Origin: Thermoactinomyces mirandus
Lineage (GTDB): Bacteria; Bacillota; Bacilli; Thermoactinomycetales; Thermoactinomycetaceae
Assembly: GCF_013868055.1 (NCBI RefSeq)
Contig: NZ_JACEOL010000042.1
Coordinates: forward strand, 1 to 58,302
Direction of reading: 5' to 3'
DNA: 58,302 bases
The notes under the pieces are model-generated. The model searched no databases. It had not been told where the DNA came from and was given only the letters and a program-made list of their open reading frames with translations. A program made the translations under genes and the position numbers. The stretch's first letter is position 1, and the number at the start of each line of letters is the position of its first letter. Of this stretch, positions 31,942-44,458 are shown in pieces.

Positions 31942-32604
31942 TTGGGTCAAAAGGTTAATCCAGTAGGTCTGCGTGTTGGCATCATTCGTGACTGGGAATC
32001 CAAATGGTATGCTGATAAGGACTATGCTGACCTGTTGCACGAAGATATCAAAATTCGTGAATACATTAAAAAACGACTCAAAGATGCAGCAGTATCCAGC
32101 ATCGAAATTGAGCGTGCCGCCAATCGGGTCAACATTACCCTTTATACCGCAAAGCCTGGAATGGTTATCGGTAAAGGTGGCACAGAAGTGGAAGCGCTCC
32201 GTCAGGCACTTTCGAAACTTACGAACAAGAAGGTTCATATCAATATCAGTGAAGTGAAAAATCCGGAACTTGATGCGTATCTCGTGGCTGAAAGTATTGC
32301 GCAACAATTGGAGCGTCGTGTGTCGTTCCGTCGTGCGATGAAACAGGCAATCCAACGTTCGGTTCGTGCTGGCGCCAAAGGAGTTCGCACCCTGGTCAGC
32401 GGACGTCTTGGCGGTGCTGACATTGCCCGCAGTGAAGGTTACAGCGAAGGGACTGTACCTCTTCATACATTGCGTGCGGATATTGATTATGGTTTTGCTG
32501 AGGCACATACCACATATGGTCGAATTGGCGTGAAAGTATGGATTTATCGTGGTGAAGTACTGCCAACGAAAAATAAAGAAGGAGCAGCGGAAGGAGGCGA
32601 GTAA
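31942..32604 (+). CDS. rpsC: 30S ribosomal protein S3
   Basis: 220 aa from a TTG at 31942 after [27 protein letters not shown] is the family N-terminus. KH domain motif [17 protein letters not shown], and the C-terminal [20 protein letters not shown]. Lies at the mRNA entry channel. Confidence 0.96.
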   Translation: MGQKVNPVGLRVGIIRDWESKWYADKDYADLLHEDIKIREYIKKRLKDAAVSSIEIERAANRVNITLYTAKPGMVIGKGGTEVEALRQALSKLTNKKVHINISEVKNPELDAYLVAESIAQQLERRVSFRRAMKQAIQRSVRAGAKGVRTLVSGRLGGADIARSEGYSEGTVPLHTLRADIDYGFAEAHTTYGRIGVKVWIYRGEVLPTKNKEGAAEGGE

Positions 32605-32607
32605 CCT

Positions 32608-33033
32608 ATGCTAATGCCAAAACGCGTGAAATTCCGCCGTCCACATCGTCCCAGCCTGAAAGGTCAGGCTAAAGGCGGTACGGAAGTAGCTTTCGGCGAA
32701 TACGGTATACAGGCTTTAGAACCGGCCTGGATTACCAACCGGCAAATTGAGGCTGCCCGTATTGCCATGACCCGTTATATTAAACGTGGCGGAAAAGTTT
32801 GGATCAGGATTTTTCCGGACCAGCCGATTACGCAAAAACCTCTCGAGGTACGGATGGGTAGCGGTAAAGGTTCTCCTGAAAAGTGGGTAGCGGTTGTTAA
32901 ACCTGGCAAAATTTTGTTTGAATTAGCAGGGGTTCCAGAAGAAGTAGCACGTGAAGCACTGCGCCTTGCGGCTCATAAACTTCCAATCAAAACGAAATTT
33001 GTAAAACGTGAAGAAGCGGGTGGTAACGAATGA
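32608..33033 (+). CDS. rplP: 50S ribosomal protein L16
   Basis: 141 aa starting [15 protein letters not shown]; the ATG two codons on is possible but the longer start matches the family. [19 protein letters not shown] is conserved. Binds near the A-site tRNA. Overlaps rpmC by four bases. Confidence 0.95.
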   Translation: MLMPKRVKFRRPHRPSLKGQAKGGTEVAFGEYGIQALEPAWITNRQIEAARIAMTRYIKRGGKVWIRIFPDQPITQKPLEVRMGSGKGSPEKWVAVVKPGKILFELAGVPEEVAREALRLAAHKLPIKTKFVKREEAGGNE

Positions 33034-33242
33034 AAGCAAAAGAGCTGATCGAGTTGACCACCGCCGAAATCGAGCAAAAGCTCGCACAGTACAAGGAAGA
33101 ACTGTTTAACCTCCGCTTCCAATCGGTAACTGGACAATTGGAAAACCCGGCCCGGTTGCGTCAGGTACGCAAAGACATTGCCCGTTGCAAAACGGTTTTG
33201 CGGGAACGCGAACTGGGGATTGAAAGGAGGAAACAGGGATGA
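33030..33242 (+). CDS. rpmC: 50S ribosomal protein L29
   Basis: 70 aa, two long helices ([20 protein letters not shown] and [20 protein letters not shown]). Overlaps both rplP and rpsQ by four bases, so the three are translationally coupled. Confidence 0.95.
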   Translation: MKAKELIELTTAEIEQKLAQYKEELFNLRFQSVTGQLENPARLRQVRKDIARCKTVLRERELGIERRKQG

Positions 33243-33505
33243 ACGAGCGTACAACTCGCCGTAAAGTACGTGTCGGCAAAGTGGTCAGCGATAAAATGGA
33301 TAAGACGATCGTCGTTGCTGTTGAAACCTATAAAAAACATCCACTGTACGGAAAACGCGTAAAATACACCAAAAAATTCAAAGCCCATGATGAAGAAAAT
33401 CGCGCAAAAATTGGTGATGTCGTAAAAATCATGGAAACTCGTCCGCTTTCGAAAGACAAGCGCTGGCGGTTGCTGGAAATTGTCGAAGAAGCAGTGATTA
33501 TTTAA
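33239..33505 (+). CDS. rpsQ: 30S ribosomal protein S17
   Basis: 88 aa, OB-fold protein. [20 protein letters not shown] and [20 protein letters not shown] are family segments. SD GAAAGGAGG lies in the end of rpmC. Confidence 0.96.
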   Translation: MNERTTRRKVRVGKVVSDKMDKTIVVAVETYKKHPLYGKRVKYTKKFKAHDEENRAKIGDVVKIMETRPLSKDKRWRLLEIVEEAVII

Positions 33506-33543
33506 TGAGACGCGCATGATTGACGCGGGAAGGAGGGAATATT

Positions 33544-33912
33544 GTGATTCAACCTCAAACACGTCTACGTGTAGCAGATAACTCTGGTGCGAAAGAAGTC
33601 ATGTGCATTCGTGTACTGGGTGGTTCAAAAAAATCAACGGCCAGCATCGGAGACATCATTGTGGCTTCTGTAAAACAGGCTACACCAGGTGGCGTTGTCA
33701 AGAAAGGGGATGTCGTGAAATGCGTGGTCGTACGAACCGTCCGTTCGGTCCGTCGTCCAGATGGTTCCTACATTCGCTTTGACGAGAACGCTGCGGTTGT
33801 AATTAAAGATGATAAAAGCCCGCGCGGTACACGGATTTTTGGACCAGTTGCCCGCGAACTGCGTGATCGCGACTTCATGAAAATCATCTCTTTGGCGCCG
33901 GAAGTACTCTAA
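33544..33912 (+). CDS. rplN: 50S ribosomal protein L14
   Basis: 122 aa, the universal length, from GTG 33544 after [28 protein letters not shown] is the invariant N-terminus. The frame opens at 33520 but that is before the SD. First gene of the classical spc segment. Confidence 0.96.
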   Translation: MIQPQTRLRVADNSGAKEVMCIRVLGGSKKSTASIGDIIVASVKQATPGGVVKKGDVVKCVVVRTVRSVRRPDGSYIRFDENAAVVIKDDKSPRGTRIFGPVARELRDRDFMKIISLAPEVL

Positions 33913-33966
33913 AATGTGTTACAAGGATGAAGTCAGAACACTTCGGTAGGTAAGGAGGTGTCCGGA

Positions 33967-34320
33967 ATGCACATTAAAAAAGGGGATATGGTTATTGTCA
34001 TGCGGGGTAAGGAAGCACCATATTTCGCTGATGGCAAAAAGGTTTATACTCGCGGCCGTGTAATCAAAGCGATGCCGAAAGAAAACCGTGTACTGGTTGA
34101 AGGTATCAACATGGTCAAAAAACACTCCCGCCCGTCCCAGGCCAATCCGCAAGGCGGAATTATCGAACAGGAAGCGCCAATCGATGTATCGAACGTGATG
34201 ATTGAAGACCCGAAAACCAAACAGCCTACACGGGTTGGTTACAAGTTCGTGGAAGGAAAAAATGGCGAGTTGAAAAAAGTGCGTTATGCAAAAAAATCGG
34301 GTGAAATTCTTGACAAGTAA
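33967..34320 (+). CDS. rplX: 50S ribosomal protein L24
   Basis: 117 aa from ATG 33967 ([16 protein letters not shown]); GTG 33958 is inside the SD AAGGAGGTG. KOW motif at the start; [13 protein letters not shown] is typical. Assembly initiator of the 50S subunit. Confidence 0.95.
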   Translation: MHIKKGDMVIVMRGKEAPYFADGKKVYTRGRVIKAMPKENRVLVEGINMVKKHSRPSQANPQGGIIEQEAPIDVSNVMIEDPKTKQPTRVGYKFVEGKNGELKKVRYAKKSGEILDK

Positions 34321-34346
34321 TGTTTGAAGAAGGGAGGTAAACCCTG

Positions 34347-34889
34347 ATGGCAGCACGCTTGAAAGAGCACTATATCAATGAGGTATCTCCTGCCCTCATG
34401 AAAAAATTTGGATACAAGTCAATCATGCAATTACCGAAAGTGGAAAAAATCGTTATCAACATGGGCGTAGGTGAAGCAATACAAAACTCCAAGGCTTTGG
34501 ATGGTGCTGTGGAAGACCTCACGCTGATTTCCGGTCAGAAACCGGTGGTTACGCGTGCGAAAAAATCAATTGCCGGATTTAAAGTTCGCGAAGGAATGCC
34601 GATCGGAACCAAGGTAACACTTCGTGGTGAACGGATGTACCATTTCCTTGACAAACTGATCAATGTTGCTCTGCCTCGGGTTCGTGATTTTCGTGGTGTT
34701 TCCCCGAAATCCTTTGATGGTCGCGGAAACTATACACTTGGCTTGAAAGAGCAGCTGATCTTCCCGGAAATTTCTTATGACAAAGTCGATAAAATTCGTG
34801 GTATGGATGTAGTGATTGTCACAACAGCGAGCAATGATGAAGAAGCACGTGAACTGTTGGCCTTGATGGGAATGCCGTTTCGCAAATAA
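34347..34889 (+). CDS. rplE: 50S ribosomal protein L5
   Basis: 180 aa. [31 protein letters not shown] and [20 protein letters not shown] are conserved. Binds 5S rRNA in the central protuberance. SD GAAGGGAGG. Confidence 0.96.
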   Translation: MAARLKEHYINEVSPALMKKFGYKSIMQLPKVEKIVINMGVGEAIQNSKALDGAVEDLTLISGQKPVVTRAKKSIAGFKVREGMPIGTKVTLRGERMYHFLDKLINVALPRVRDFRGVSPKSFDGRGNYTLGLKEQLIFPEISYDKVDKIRGMDVVIVTTASNDEEARELLALMGMPFRK

Positions 34890-34923
34890 ATGAATGAAAA
34901 ATAATGTCAAAGGAGGGAATCAC

Positions 34924-35109
34924 TTGGCCAAGAAATCGATGATTGTCAGGTCGAAGCGCAATCCGAAGTTTAAAGTGCGTGAATACACGCGTTGTGAACG
35001 TTGCGGGCGCCCCCATTCGGTTATGCGCAAGTTCCGTCTCTGTCGTATTTGCTTCCGTGAATTGGCCTACAAAGGGCAGATTCCCGGCGTTAAAAAAGCA
35101 AGCTGGTAA
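34924..35109 (+). CDS. rpsN: 30S ribosomal protein S14, zinc-binding type
   Basis: 61 aa from TTG 34924 after AAGGAGGG ([15 protein letters not shown]). Zinc pairs CERC and CRIC identify the short C+ form, called rpsZ/rpsN1 in B. subtilis. An in-frame ATG at 34894 lies before the SD. Confidence 0.95.
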   Translation: MAKKSMIVRSKRNPKFKVREYTRCERCGRPHSVMRKFRLCRICFRELAYKGQIPGVKKASW

Positions 35110-35133
35110 TGAGGATAGGAAGGAGGGGTTCTT

Positions 35134-35532
35134 ATGGTGATGACAGATCCGATTGCTGATATGTTGACCAGAATTCGGAATGCCAACATGGTACGTCATG
35201 AAAGTGTTGAGTTTCCTGCATCTCGTGTAAAACGGGAAATTGCCGAGATTTTGAAACGTGAAGGATTTATTCGTGATGCGGAATATATCGAGGACAACAA
35301 ACAGGGGATTATTCGGGTTTTCCTGAAATACGGTGCTAACAACAAAAAAGTGATTACCGGGTTGAAACGAATCAGCAAGCCTGGATTACGCGTTTATGTA
35401 AAAGCCAATGAGATCCCACGTGTACTTCGTGGATTGGGTATCGCTCTCTTGTCGACAAACAAAGGGATTCTGACAGACAAAGAAGCTCGTCAGCAAAAAG
35501 TGGGCGGAGAAGTTATTGCATATATCTGGTAA
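35134..35532 (+). CDS. rpsH: 30S ribosomal protein S8
   Basis: 132 aa, starting [19 protein letters not shown]-terminal [18 protein letters not shown] is diagnostic. Central-domain 16S binder. SD AAGGAGGGG. Confidence 0.96.
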   Translation: MVMTDPIADMLTRIRNANMVRHESVEFPASRVKREIAEILKREGFIRDAEYIEDNKQGIIRVFLKYGANNKKVITGLKRISKPGLRVYVKANEIPRVLRGLGIALLSTNKGILTDKEARQQKVGGEVIAYIW

Positions 35533-35558
35533 TTGGTTAACGGATGGAGGTGAACGGA

Positions 35559-36095
35559 ATGTCTCGTATCGGTAAAAAGCCGGTTGTGATTCCAAACGGT
35601 GTTGAAGTAAAAATTGAAGGGAACATGCTCACGGTAAAAGGCCCGAAAGGTATCTTGTCCCGTAACTTCCATTCCGATATCAACCTCAAGGTTGAAAACA
35701 ATCAGGTCATCGTTGAACGTCCCAGCGATAACCGCAATCATCGTGCTTTGCATGGAACCACACGCAGCCTGATTGCTGGGATGGTAGAAGGTGTCAGCAA
35801 CGGGTTTACAAAAACACTTGAGTTGGTTGGTGTCGGATACCGGGCACAGAAAAAAGGAAACAAACTGCTGCTCAACGTTGGTTATTCTCATCCCGTTGAG
35901 GTAACTCCGTTGGAAGGCATTGAAATTGATGTTCCTTCGCAGACACAGATTGTTGTAAAAGGGATCGACAAGCAACGGGTTGGCGAAATGGCAGCCAACA
36001 TTCGTTCGATCCGCGAGCCTGAGCCATATAAAGGCAAAGGAATCAAGTACAGCAATGAAGTGATCAGACGAAAAGAAGGTAAAACCGGGAAGTAA
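35559..36095 (+). CDS. rplF: 50S ribosomal protein L6
   Basis: 178 aa from ATG 35559 ([15 protein letters not shown]) after ATGGAGGTG; an in-frame ATG at 35544 overlaps the SD. C-terminal signature [13 protein letters not shown]. Near the factor-binding site. Confidence 0.96.
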   Translation: MSRIGKKPVVIPNGVEVKIEGNMLTVKGPKGILSRNFHSDINLKVENNQVIVERPSDNRNHRALHGTTRSLIAGMVEGVSNGFTKTLELVGVGYRAQKKGNKLLLNVGYSHPVEVTPLEGIEIDVPSQTQIVVKGIDKQRVGEMAANIRSIREPEPYKGKGIKYSNEVIRRKEGKTGK

Positions 36096-36129
36096 TCGTA
36101 GCGTGATCAAGAAGGGAGTGAACTAGACC

Positions 36130-36498
36130 GTGATTCGTAAGGAAGATCGTAACAAAAAACGGAAAAAACGTCACTTGCGTGTTCGGAACAAAATAATGGG
36201 TACGGCTGAACGTCCGCGTTTGAACGTTTTCCGTTCTTCCAAAAATATTTATGCTCAACTGATTGATGATATGGCCGGACATACCCTGGCAGCCGCTTCT
36301 TCCCTGGATGAAGAAGTAAAAGGCAAAGGCGTAAATGGAGGAACGGTTGATGCGGCACGCGCAGTTGGCGAACTGATCGCAAAACGCGCCGTAGATAAAG
36401 GATATCAATCTGTTGTGTTTGACCGCGGTGGATATATTTATCATGGTCGTGTGAAAGCTTTGGCAGAAGGAGCAAGGGAAGGAGGTCTGGACTTTTGA
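36130..36498 (+). CDS. rplR: 50S ribosomal protein L18
   Basis: 122 aa from GTG 36130. Basic N-terminus ([19 protein letters not shown]), [18 protein letters not shown], and [19 protein letters not shown] at the end. Binds 5S rRNA with L5. Stop overlaps the rpsE start. Confidence 0.95.
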   Translation: MIRKEDRNKKRKKRHLRVRNKIMGTAERPRLNVFRSSKNIYAQLIDDMAGHTLAAASSLDEEVKGKGVNGGTVDAARAVGELIAKRAVDKGYQSVVFDRGGYIYHGRVKALAEGAREGGLDF

Positions 36499-37013
36499 GC
36501 AAACAGGATAAGCCACGCAAAAGAGATGCTGCACAATCCGAGTTTATCGAAAAAGTGGTCAATATTAACCGTGTGGCAAAAGTTGTAAAAGGTGGACGCC
36601 GTTTTAGCTTCAGCGCCCTCGTGGTTGTAGGTGACGGCAAAGGAAGAGTTGGCGCCGGAATCGGAAAAGCATCTGAAGTGCCGGAAGCGATTCGCAAGGG
36701 AATTGAAGATGCGAAAAAGAACATGATTCACGTGCCGCTGATGGGAAATACCATTCCGCATGACATTATCGGTGAATATGGTGCCGGACGGGTTATTCTG
36801 AAACCTGCCATGAAAGGTACCGGAGTCATTGCCGGTGGTCCTGTTCGTGATGTGCTGAATGCGGCTGGAGTTGGTGATATCCTTACCAAATCTACGGGTT
36901 CAAACAATCCGATCAACATGGTACGTGCCACATTAACCGGATTAAAAAACTTGAAACGTCCGGAAGAAGTAGCAAAACTGCGCGGCAAAAGCGTAGAGGA
37001 ATTGTTGGGATAA
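36495..37013 (+). CDS. rpsE: 30S ribosomal protein S5
   Basis: 172 aa from a TTG overlapping the rplR stop (SD GGAAGGAGG). Segments: [21 protein letters not shown] and [17 protein letters not shown]. Involved in decoding accuracy; the spectinomycin loop looks ordinary. Confidence 0.95.
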   Translation: MSKQDKPRKRDAAQSEFIEKVVNINRVAKVVKGGRRFSFSALVVVGDGKGRVGAGIGKASEVPEAIRKGIEDAKKNMIHVPLMGNTIPHDIIGEYGAGRVILKPAMKGTGVIAGGPVRDVLNAAGVGDILTKSTGSNNPINMVRATLTGLKNLKRPEEVAKLRGKSVEELLG

Positions 37014-37026
37014 GGAGGGGATGACC

Positions 37027-37215
37027 GTGGCAAAAAAATTGGCGATAACCCTCAAGCGGAGCATGATTGGCCGCCCGGAAGTCCAACGGGTCACCCTGCG
37101 TACACTGGGTTTGACAAAACGTGAACAAACTGTTACGCATCAGGACAATCCGGCCATTCGTGGCATGCTGAACAAAGTAAAACATCTGGTTGAGGTGCAG
37201 GAACTTGGCGAATAA
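37027..37215 (+). CDS. rpmD: 50S ribosomal protein L30
   Basis: 62 aa from GTG 37027 ([16 protein letters not shown]); the in-frame ATG at 37021 touches the SD AAGGAGGGG, so the GTG is preferred. [15 protein letters not shown] is the family core. Confidence 0.94.
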   Translation: MAKKLAITLKRSMIGRPEVQRVTLRTLGLTKREQTVTHQDNPAIRGMLNKVKHLVEVQELGE

Positions 37216-37248
37216 TTTGTATGACATGCTGAAGAGGAGGTGCGAGGG

Positions 37249-37689
37249 ATGAAGTTGCATGAACTGAAACCTGCTGCGGGTGCCCGCAAGGCCAAAAAAC
37301 GTCTTGGGCGCGGAATTTCAGCGGGTCAGGGAAAAACTTCGGGACGTGGTCATAAAGGACAAAATGCACGTTCTGGCGGTGGAGTCCGGCCCGGTTTTGA
37401 AGGAGGCCAAAACCCGATTTACCGCCGTTTGCCAAAACGTGGTTTTACCAATCCGAATCGTGTCGAATATGCGATTATCAATATGGATACCTTGAATCGC
37501 TTTGAAGAAGGCACGGTGGTAACACCGGAATTCCTGGTGGAAAAAGGCGTCTTAAAGAACCTCAAAGGCGGACTGAAAGTTTTGGGCAATGGTGAACTCG
37601 AGAAAAAACTGACTGTAAAAGCTCATAAATTCTCTGCTTCTGCGATCGAGAAAATTAACGCCGCTGGTGGATCGACGGAGGTAATCTAA
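37249..37689 (+). CDS. rplO: 50S ribosomal protein L15
   Basis: 146 aa from ATG 37249 ([18 protein letters not shown]) after GAGGAGGTGCG. Glycine-rich RNA-binding stretch [19 protein letters not shown] and [10 protein letters not shown]. Its TAA shares a base with the secY ATG. Confidence 0.96.
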   Translation: MKLHELKPAAGARKAKKRLGRGISAGQGKTSGRGHKGQNARSGGGVRPGFEGGQNPIYRRLPKRGFTNPNRVEYAIINMDTLNRFEEGTVVTPEFLVEKGVLKNLKGGLKVLGNGELEKKLTVKAHKFSASAIEKINAAGGSTEVI

Positions 37690-38987
37690 TGATTCGGAAC
37701 TTGGGAAATATCTTTAAGGTGGAAGATCTTCGTCGTCGCATTTTGTATACTTTAATGATGTTAGTGATATTTCGGATCGGAAGCTTCATTCCGGTTCCGA
37801 ACACTAACGCGGAAGTTCTCCAAAGGTTGATGGAACAAGCTCAGGGAGTTTTTGGCCTCATCAACGCGTTTTCAGGAGGCGCTTTTACGAACTTCTCCAT
37901 TTTCGCAATGGGAATCATGCCTTATATCACCGCTTCGATCATTGTGCAGCTGCTGACGATGGATGTCGTTCCGGCTTTTGCGCGTTGGGCGAAGGAAGGT
38001 GAAGTTGGACGCCGCAAGCTGGCACAATTCACCCGCTACTTTACCATTGGACTGGGATTGATCCAGTCGATCGGTTTGGCAGTAGGTTTTAACCGCTATG
38101 TTACCGGGTTTGTGGAGGACCAAAGCATATGGTCTTACGCTTTGATTTCCCTGACACTTACTGCGGGTACCGCGTTCCTGATGTGGATGGGGGAACAAAT
38201 TACGGATAAAGGAATCGGCAACGGGATTTCCATTTTGATTTTCGCCGGGATTGTTGCTGCGATTCCAGGGCATGCCGGTGCCATTTACACCACGTTGTTT
38301 GTTGAAGGAAACGAACTGTTCCTTGGCATTCTGAAAGCCGTAGGTATTTTGTTGGCTGTGGTTCTTGTGGTTGTTGGAGTCATTTATATTCAACAGGGCG
38401 TTCGCAGAATTCCTGTGCAATACACGAAACGAGTCGTTGGCCGTAAAATGTATGGTGGTCAGTCAACACATATTCCATTGAAAGTAAATGCAGCCGGGGT
38501 TATTCCCGTCATTTTTGCGCTTGCTCTGTTGATGTTCCCGGTTACCATCGCCAGTTTTTGGCAAGGTCATCCGGTTGCAAACTGGATTCAGGCCAATTTC
38601 GACTATACCAAGGTTGGCCTGGGTATGGTGCTGTATGTTGTATTGATCATCGGATTCACTTATTTCTATACTTTTGTTCAGATTAACCCGATTCAGTTAG
38701 CTGACCAAATGAAGAAAAATGGTGGCTTTATTCCAGGAATTCGTCCCGGCAAGAATACCTCGACCTATTTGACGAAACTGATGAACCGTTTAACGTTGAC
38801 CGGTTCGCTTTTCCTGGCTGCCGTTTCGATTCTGCCGATCTTCTTCATCAGTTTTGCGGGTCTGCCAGACTCCGTACAAATTGGGGGAACTTCACTCCTC
38901 ATCGTGGTTGGGGTTGCGCTTGAGACAATGAAAACGATCGAAAGTCAGTTGATAAAACGACACTATAAAGGTTTTATGCATAAATAA
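37689..38987 (+). CDS. secY: preprotein translocase subunit SecY
   Basis: 432 aa with ten predicted membrane helices; the plug and first helix follow RRRILYTLMMLVIFRIGSFIPVP. MGIMPYITASIIVQLLT, GNGISILIFAGIV and GFTYFYTFVQINPIQLADQM are characteristic. Forms the export channel with SecE. Translationally coupled to rplO. A structured spacer separates it from adk. Confidence 0.97.
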   Translation: MIRNLGNIFKVEDLRRRILYTLMMLVIFRIGSFIPVPNTNAEVLQRLMEQAQGVFGLINAFSGGAFTNFSIFAMGIMPYITASIIVQLLTMDVVPAFARWAKEGEVGRRKLAQFTRYFTIGLGLIQSIGLAVGFNRYVTGFVEDQSIWSYALISLTLTAGTAFLMWMGEQITDKGIGNGISILIFAGIVAAIPGHAGAIYTTLFVEGNELFLGILKAVGILLAVVLVVVGVIYIQQGVRRIPVQYTKRVVGRKMYGGQSTHIPLKVNAAGVIPVIFALALLMFPVTIASFWQGHPVANWIQANFDYTKVGLGMVLYVVLIIGFTYFYTFVQINPIQLADQMKKNGGFIPGIRPGKNTSTYLTKLMNRLTLTGSLFLAAVSILPIFFISFAGLPDSVQIGGTSLLIVVGVALETMKTIESQLIKRHYKGFMHK

Positions 38988-38992
38988 AGTCG

Positions 38993-39030
38993 TCCATTCC
39001 CCGGATGGATGTCCGGGGAGACGGAATGGA
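38993..39030 (+). other. structured hairpin between secY and adk
   Basis: TCCATT-CCCCGGA (38993-39005) pairs with TCCGGGG (39012-39018) and AATGGA (39025-39030), with a one-sided bulge AGACGG. No T run follows. The spacer to the adk TTG is about 115 nt in all. Confidence 0.6.
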
Positions 39031-39079
39031 TTTGATCCGAACTTTGGTTAATGAAACTGTATTTGCGGACCACCCGTAG

Positions 39080-40500
<1,421 letters not shown>

Positions 40501-40515
40501 TCCAGGTGAAGGGTG

Positions 40516-40821
40516 ATGAACGTGACAGATGTTGACAGTCGCCCCCGTCCCGGGCAAATCGTACGCATTTTGCGTGGACGTGATGCGGGAAACTTCGCAA
40601 TTGTTGTTGGCCTGAAACCTCCGCATTTTGTTCTTCTCGCAGATGGTGACTGCAGGAAAATGGACTGCCCCAAGAAGAAGAATATCAGGCATATTCAAGT
40701 AACCAACACGATTAATCATGAAGTAGCAGATCTTTTGGAGAAAGACGGTCGTGTGAACAATGCGAAGTTACGATACGCCCTGAACCAGTACCTGCTCAAT
40801 ATGGAGCATAAAGGAGAGTGA
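40516..40821 (+). CDS. KOW-domain RNA-binding protein (YbzG-like)
   Basis: 101 aa from ATG 40516 (SD AGGTGA); a GTG at 40513 and one at 40522 are alternatives. The KOW motif is seen in [22 protein letters not shown], followed by [23 protein letters not shown] as L14e-like sequence in shorter pieces. Between map and infA, the position of B. subtilis ybzG. Probably a ribosome-associated protein; the exact role is not known to me. Confidence 0.85.
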   Translation: MNVTDVDSRPRPGQIVRILRGRDAGNFAIVVGLKPPHFVLLADGDCRKMDCPKKKNIRHIQVTNTINHEVADLLEKDGRVNNAKLRYALNQYLLNMEHKGE

Positions 40822-40825
40822 ATCG

Positions 40826-41044
40826 ATGGCCAAAGAAGATGTGATCGAGGTAGAAGGAATTGTAAAAGAACCTTTACCAAATGCGATGTTTCGTGTAGAG
40901 TTGGAAAATGGTCATGAAGTTCTGGCACATGTCTCCGGAAAGATTCGCATGCATTTCATCCGGATCTTGCCAGGGGACAAAGTAACTGTGCAACTTTCAC
41001 CTTATGATTTATCCCGTGGACGGATCACTTATCGTTACAAGTAA
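40826..41044 (+). CDS. infA: translation initiation factor IF-1
   Basis: 72 aa OB-fold protein: [20 protein letters not shown] at the start, [19 protein letters not shown], and [11 protein letters not shown] at the end. Binds the 30S A site during initiation. Four bases after the KOW gene stop; SD AAAGGAGAG. Confidence 0.97.
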   Translation: MAKEDVIEVEGIVKEPLPNAMFRVELENGHEVLAHVSGKIRMHFIRILPGDKVTVQLSPYDLSRGRITYRYK

Positions 41045-41073
41045 CGTCTGCGAGCTGGCCCTAGAAGGAATAG

Positions 41074-41199
<126 letters not shown>

Positions 41200-41217
41200 T
41201 GACGGGAGGTGTATGAA

Positions 41218-41586
41218 ATGGCGCGTATTGCCGGAATCGATTTGCCACGTGAAAAGCGCGTAGAAATTGCTCTCACATACATTTATGGGATCGGTCGTTC
41301 ACTATCCAACAAAATCCTGCGTGAAACAGGAGTCAATCCGGATACCCGTGTTCGCGACCTGACTGAAGATGAAGTGACCAAATTGCGTGGCTATATTGAT
41401 AAGAACCTGGTGATCGAAGGAGATCTTCGCCGGGAAGTGGCTTTAAATATCAAACGGTTGATTGAGATCGGCAGTTACCGTGGAATCCGCCATCGCCGTG
41501 GCTTGCCTGTGCGTGGCCAAAGTTCAAAAACGAACGCCCGGACACGCAAAGGTCCACGCCAGACGATAGCGAACAAGAAAAAATAA
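41218..41586 (+). CDS. rpsM: 30S ribosomal protein S13
   Basis: 122 aa from ATG 41218 ([19 protein letters not shown]) after [29 protein letters not shown] is the conserved C-terminal motif. Contacts P-site tRNA and 50S bridges. Confidence 0.96.
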   Translation: MARIAGIDLPREKRVEIALTYIYGIGRSLSNKILRETGVNPDTRVRDLTEDEVTKLRGYIDKNLVIEGDLRREVALNIKRLIEIGSYRGIRHRRGLPVRGQSSKTNARTRKGPRQTIANKKK

Positions 41587-41607
41587 GGATAGCAAGGAGG
41601 GAAAATT

Positions 41608-42006
41608 GTGGCAAAACGTAAAACAACAACTCAACGTGTTAAACGCCGTGCGAAAAAGAATATTGAATCGGGAACAGCCCATATTCGTTCCACTTTTAAC
41701 AACACGATTGTAACGATTACTGATCCGCGTGGGAACGCAGTTGCATGGGCAAGCTCCGGGACAATGGGATTTAAAGGGTCCCGCAAAAGCACACCATTTG
41801 CAGCGCAAATGGCTGCGGAACAGGCAGCAAAAGTTGCGATGGAAAATGGCATGAAATCAGTAGATGTACTGGTAAAAGGACCGGGAGCAGGTCGTGAGGC
41901 GGCAATTCGTTCTCTGCAAGCGGCAGGTTTGGAAGTAAGCTTGATCAAAGACGTAACACCTATCCCTCATAATGGATGTCGTCCACCGAAACGTCGCCGT
42001 GTTTAA
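41608..42006 (+). CDS. rpsK: 30S ribosomal protein S11
   Basis: 132 aa from GTG 41608 after [28 protein letters not shown] and [17 protein letters not shown] are family signatures. Platform protein of the 30S subunit. A 163-bp spacer before rpoA contains a TATACT (42054-42059) with a poor -35. Confidence 0.96.
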   Translation: MAKRKTTTQRVKRRAKKNIESGTAHIRSTFNNTIVTITDPRGNAVAWASSGTMGFKGSRKSTPFAAQMAAEQAAKVAMENGMKSVDVLVKGPGAGREAAIRSLQAAGLEVSLIKDVTPIPHNGCRPPKRRRV

Positions 42007-42169
42007 TCTTTGCTTCTAATCTGATCCGTGGTTTATTTTTGCATGAAATGGTGTATACTGGATAAGACTAATTTGTTTGTGTCCTGGTTCCCTAATCCAT
42101 GCATATTGGCTACAAGTAGGTTGGATTTCGCCCGGAACGCGACGTTCTGAAGGAGGGTTTGTGAGCCGT

Positions 42170-43114
42170 ATGATTGAAATTGAAAAACCGAAGATCGAAG
42201 CTGTTGAGATCAGTGAAGATCATCGTTATGGAAAGTTTGTGGTGGAACCCTTAGAACGCGGATACGGCACTACCCTGGGCAACTCTCTGCGCCGTGTATT
42301 GCTCTCATCATTGCCAGGAGCCGCCGTTAACGCCATACAGATTGACGGGGTATTGCATGAGTTCTCCACGATTCCGGGAGTTGTGGAGGATACCACAGAA
42401 ATTATTCTCAATTTGAAACAGTTGGCTTTAAAAATTCATTCGGATGAAGAAAAAATCCTGGAGATTGACTATGAAGGATCGGGAGAAGTAAAAGCACGTG
42501 ATATTCGGGCTGACAGTGATGTAGAAGTGTTAAACCCGGATCTTCACATCGCTACCCTGAGTGATAACGCCCATCTTCACATTCGAATGAGAGCAAACCG
42601 TGGCCGCGGATATGTATCTGCTGAAAAAAACAAACGTGAAGATCAGATGATTGGTGTGATTCCAATTGATTCGATCTACACACCAATTGAACGCGTAAAC
42701 TACCAAGTGGAAAACACTCGGGTTGGACAAGTTACCAACTACGATAAATTAACTTTGGAAGTTTGGTCGGATGGCAGCTTGAAGCCGGATGAAGCAGTCA
42801 GTCTTGGCGCTAAAATCCTGAATGAACATCTTATGTTGTTTGTCGGCTTGACCGAACAGGCAAAAGACGCTGAGATCATGGTCGAAAAAGAAGAAGATAA
42901 AAAAGAAAAAGTTATGGAAATGACAATTGAAGAGCTCGACCTCTCCGTACGTTCATATAACTGTCTAAAGCGGGCTGGCATCAACACGGTTCAGGAGCTG
43001 ACGCAAAAAACGGAAGAAGACATGATGAAAGTGCGCAACCTTGGGCGCAAATCGCTTGAAGAAGTTCAGGAAAAGTTGCATGAACTTGGACTTTCTTTGC
43101 GCAAAGACGATTAA
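42170..43114 (+). CDS. rpoA: RNA polymerase alpha subunit
   Basis: 314 aa, the B. subtilis length, from ATG 42170 ([15 protein letters not shown]); a GTG three codons earlier (42161) is nearer the SD AAGGAGGG. N-terminal dimerisation domain [21 protein letters not shown]-terminal domain [20 protein letters not shown] binds UP elements and activators. Confidence 0.97.
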   Translation: MIEIEKPKIEAVEISEDHRYGKFVVEPLERGYGTTLGNSLRRVLLSSLPGAAVNAIQIDGVLHEFSTIPGVVEDTTEIILNLKQLALKIHSDEEKILEIDYEGSGEVKARDIRADSDVEVLNPDLHIATLSDNAHLHIRMRANRGRGYVSAEKNKREDQMIGVIPIDSIYTPIERVNYQVENTRVGQVTNYDKLTLEVWSDGSLKPDEAVSLGAKILNEHLMLFVGLTEQAKDAEIMVEKEEDKKEKVMEMTIEELDLSVRSYNCLKRAGINTVQELTQKTEEDMMKVRNLGRKSLEEVQEKLHELGLSLRKDD

Positions 43115-43137
43115 GACGGTAGGGGGAGGGAAGTAGA

Positions 43138-43530
43138 ATGGCATATGCAAAATTGGGCAGAAACAGTGGTGCGCGTAAAGCGTTGCTCCGCGATTTGGTG
43201 ACGGACCTGATTATCAATGAACGGATTGAAACCACTGAAGCCAAAGCAAAAGAAGTGCGTTCCATCGTGGAAAAAATGATTACGCTCGGGAAACGCGGAG
43301 ATTTGCATGCGCGTCGTCAGGCAGCTGCGTTTGTTCGCAAAACCCGTTCCAACACGGTAAAAGAGGGGGACGAAGTAACCCATCAAAAAGTGGATGCCGT
43401 GAAAAAACTGTTTGATGAAATTGCTCCTCGTTATCAAGAGCGTAATGGCGGTTACACCCGCATTCTCAAGTTAGGGCCTCGCCGGGGTGACGGCGCACCA
43501 ATGGTCTTTCTTGAACTTGTCGAGGAGTGA
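43138..43530 (+). CDS. rplQ: 50S ribosomal protein L17
   Basis: 130 aa starting [39 protein letters not shown] is diagnostic. About ten residues longer than B. subtilis L17 through the middle insertion around [16 protein letters not shown]. Last gene of the long run. Confidence 0.96.
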   Translation: MAYAKLGRNSGARKALLRDLVTDLIINERIETTEAKAKEVRSIVEKMITLGKRGDLHARRQAAAFVRKTRSNTVKEGDEVTHQKVDAVKKLFDEIAPRYQERNGGYTRILKLGPRRGDGAPMVFLELVEE

Positions 43531-43543
43531 TCTTATTCGTTCC

Positions 43544-43597
43544 AAAGGGTGAGGGCAGGATCCAAAACTGGTCCTGACGTTTACCCTTTTTTCTTTT
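43544..43597 (+). terminator. terminator after rplQ
   Basis: A long imperfect stem: AAAGGGT with ACCCTTT at the base and CAGGA/TCCTG inside, loop around AAAACT, then TTTTTTCTTTT. Confidence 0.8.
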
Positions 43598-43612
43598 AAG
43601 GAGATAAGATGG

Positions 43613-44458
43613 ATGGAACCGATCATTCAGTTTGAACATGTTTGGTTTCGTTATCAGGTTGATGAACCGGATCCTCCCTGGGTATTGAAAGATATTCGGT
43701 TAAACATTGATCCAGGTGAATACGTGAGCATCGTCGGGAACAATGGTTCCGGCAAATCGACACTGGCCCGGCTGGCAAACGGTCTTTTGCTTCCCACAAA
43801 AGGCCGGGTCATGATATCGGGCATGGAAACCTCATCAGAACAGGACATATGGCAAATACGCCGCACAGTAGGAATGGTTTTTCAAAATCCTGAAAATCAA
43901 ATCGTTGCGACATCGGTTGAGGATGATATTGCTTTTGGTTTGGAAAATATCGGGGTTCCCCCTTTGCAAATGGAAGAAAAAATAAAAAATGCCGTAAAAG
44001 CGGTGGGACTCGAAGGATTTGAACATCATGAACCCCATACCCTTTCAGGCGGTCAAAAGCAGCGCTTGGCGATTGCCGGAGTGATTGTTCTGGAACCGGA
44101 TGTGATCATATTTGACGAATCGACTTCCATGCTGGATCCGGTTGGACGGAAAACTATATTAGAAATAATGCAGTCCCTGAATCGCAGAGGAAAGACGATC
44201 ATCCATATCACCCACTCTGCAGAAGAAGCATTCATGGCTGATCGCATGATCGTGATGCACCAGGGAGAATGCAAGCTGGATGAAGCGACAGGCCGGTTGT
44301 ATCAGGAGGCTATGCGCCTGAAAGAGTGGGAATTGGATGTTCCGCTTGAAATTGAACTGTGGGACCGACTTCGGCAAAAAGGCTGGCCCCTGCCAGACAA
44401 GATTATCAACAAAGAGGAACTGGTAAGTGAAATATGGAGATTGTTGTCAAGGACCTAA
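43613..44458 (+). CDS. ecfA1: ECF transporter ATPase A1
   Basis: 281 aa. Walker A GNNGSGKSTLARLA, Q-loop VFQNPENQI, signature LSGGQKQRLAIAG, Walker B VIIFDESTSMLD, H-loop HITHS. Note Ser in FDEST, usual for the A1 subunit. With EcfA2 and EcfT it forms the shared energising module for vitamin S-components encoded elsewhere. Overlaps ecfA2 by 25 bases. Confidence 0.94.
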   Translation: MEPIIQFEHVWFRYQVDEPDPPWVLKDIRLNIDPGEYVSIVGNNGSGKSTLARLANGLLLPTKGRVMISGMETSSEQDIWQIRRTVGMVFQNPENQIVATSVEDDIAFGLENIGVPPLQMEEKIKNAVKAVGLEGFEHHEPHTLSGGQKQRLAIAGVIVLEPDVIIFDESTSMLDPVGRKTILEIMQSLNRRGKTIIHITHSAEEAFMADRMIVMHQGECKLDEATGRLYQEAMRLKEWELDVPLEIELWDRLRQKGWPLPDKIINKEELVSEIWRLLSRT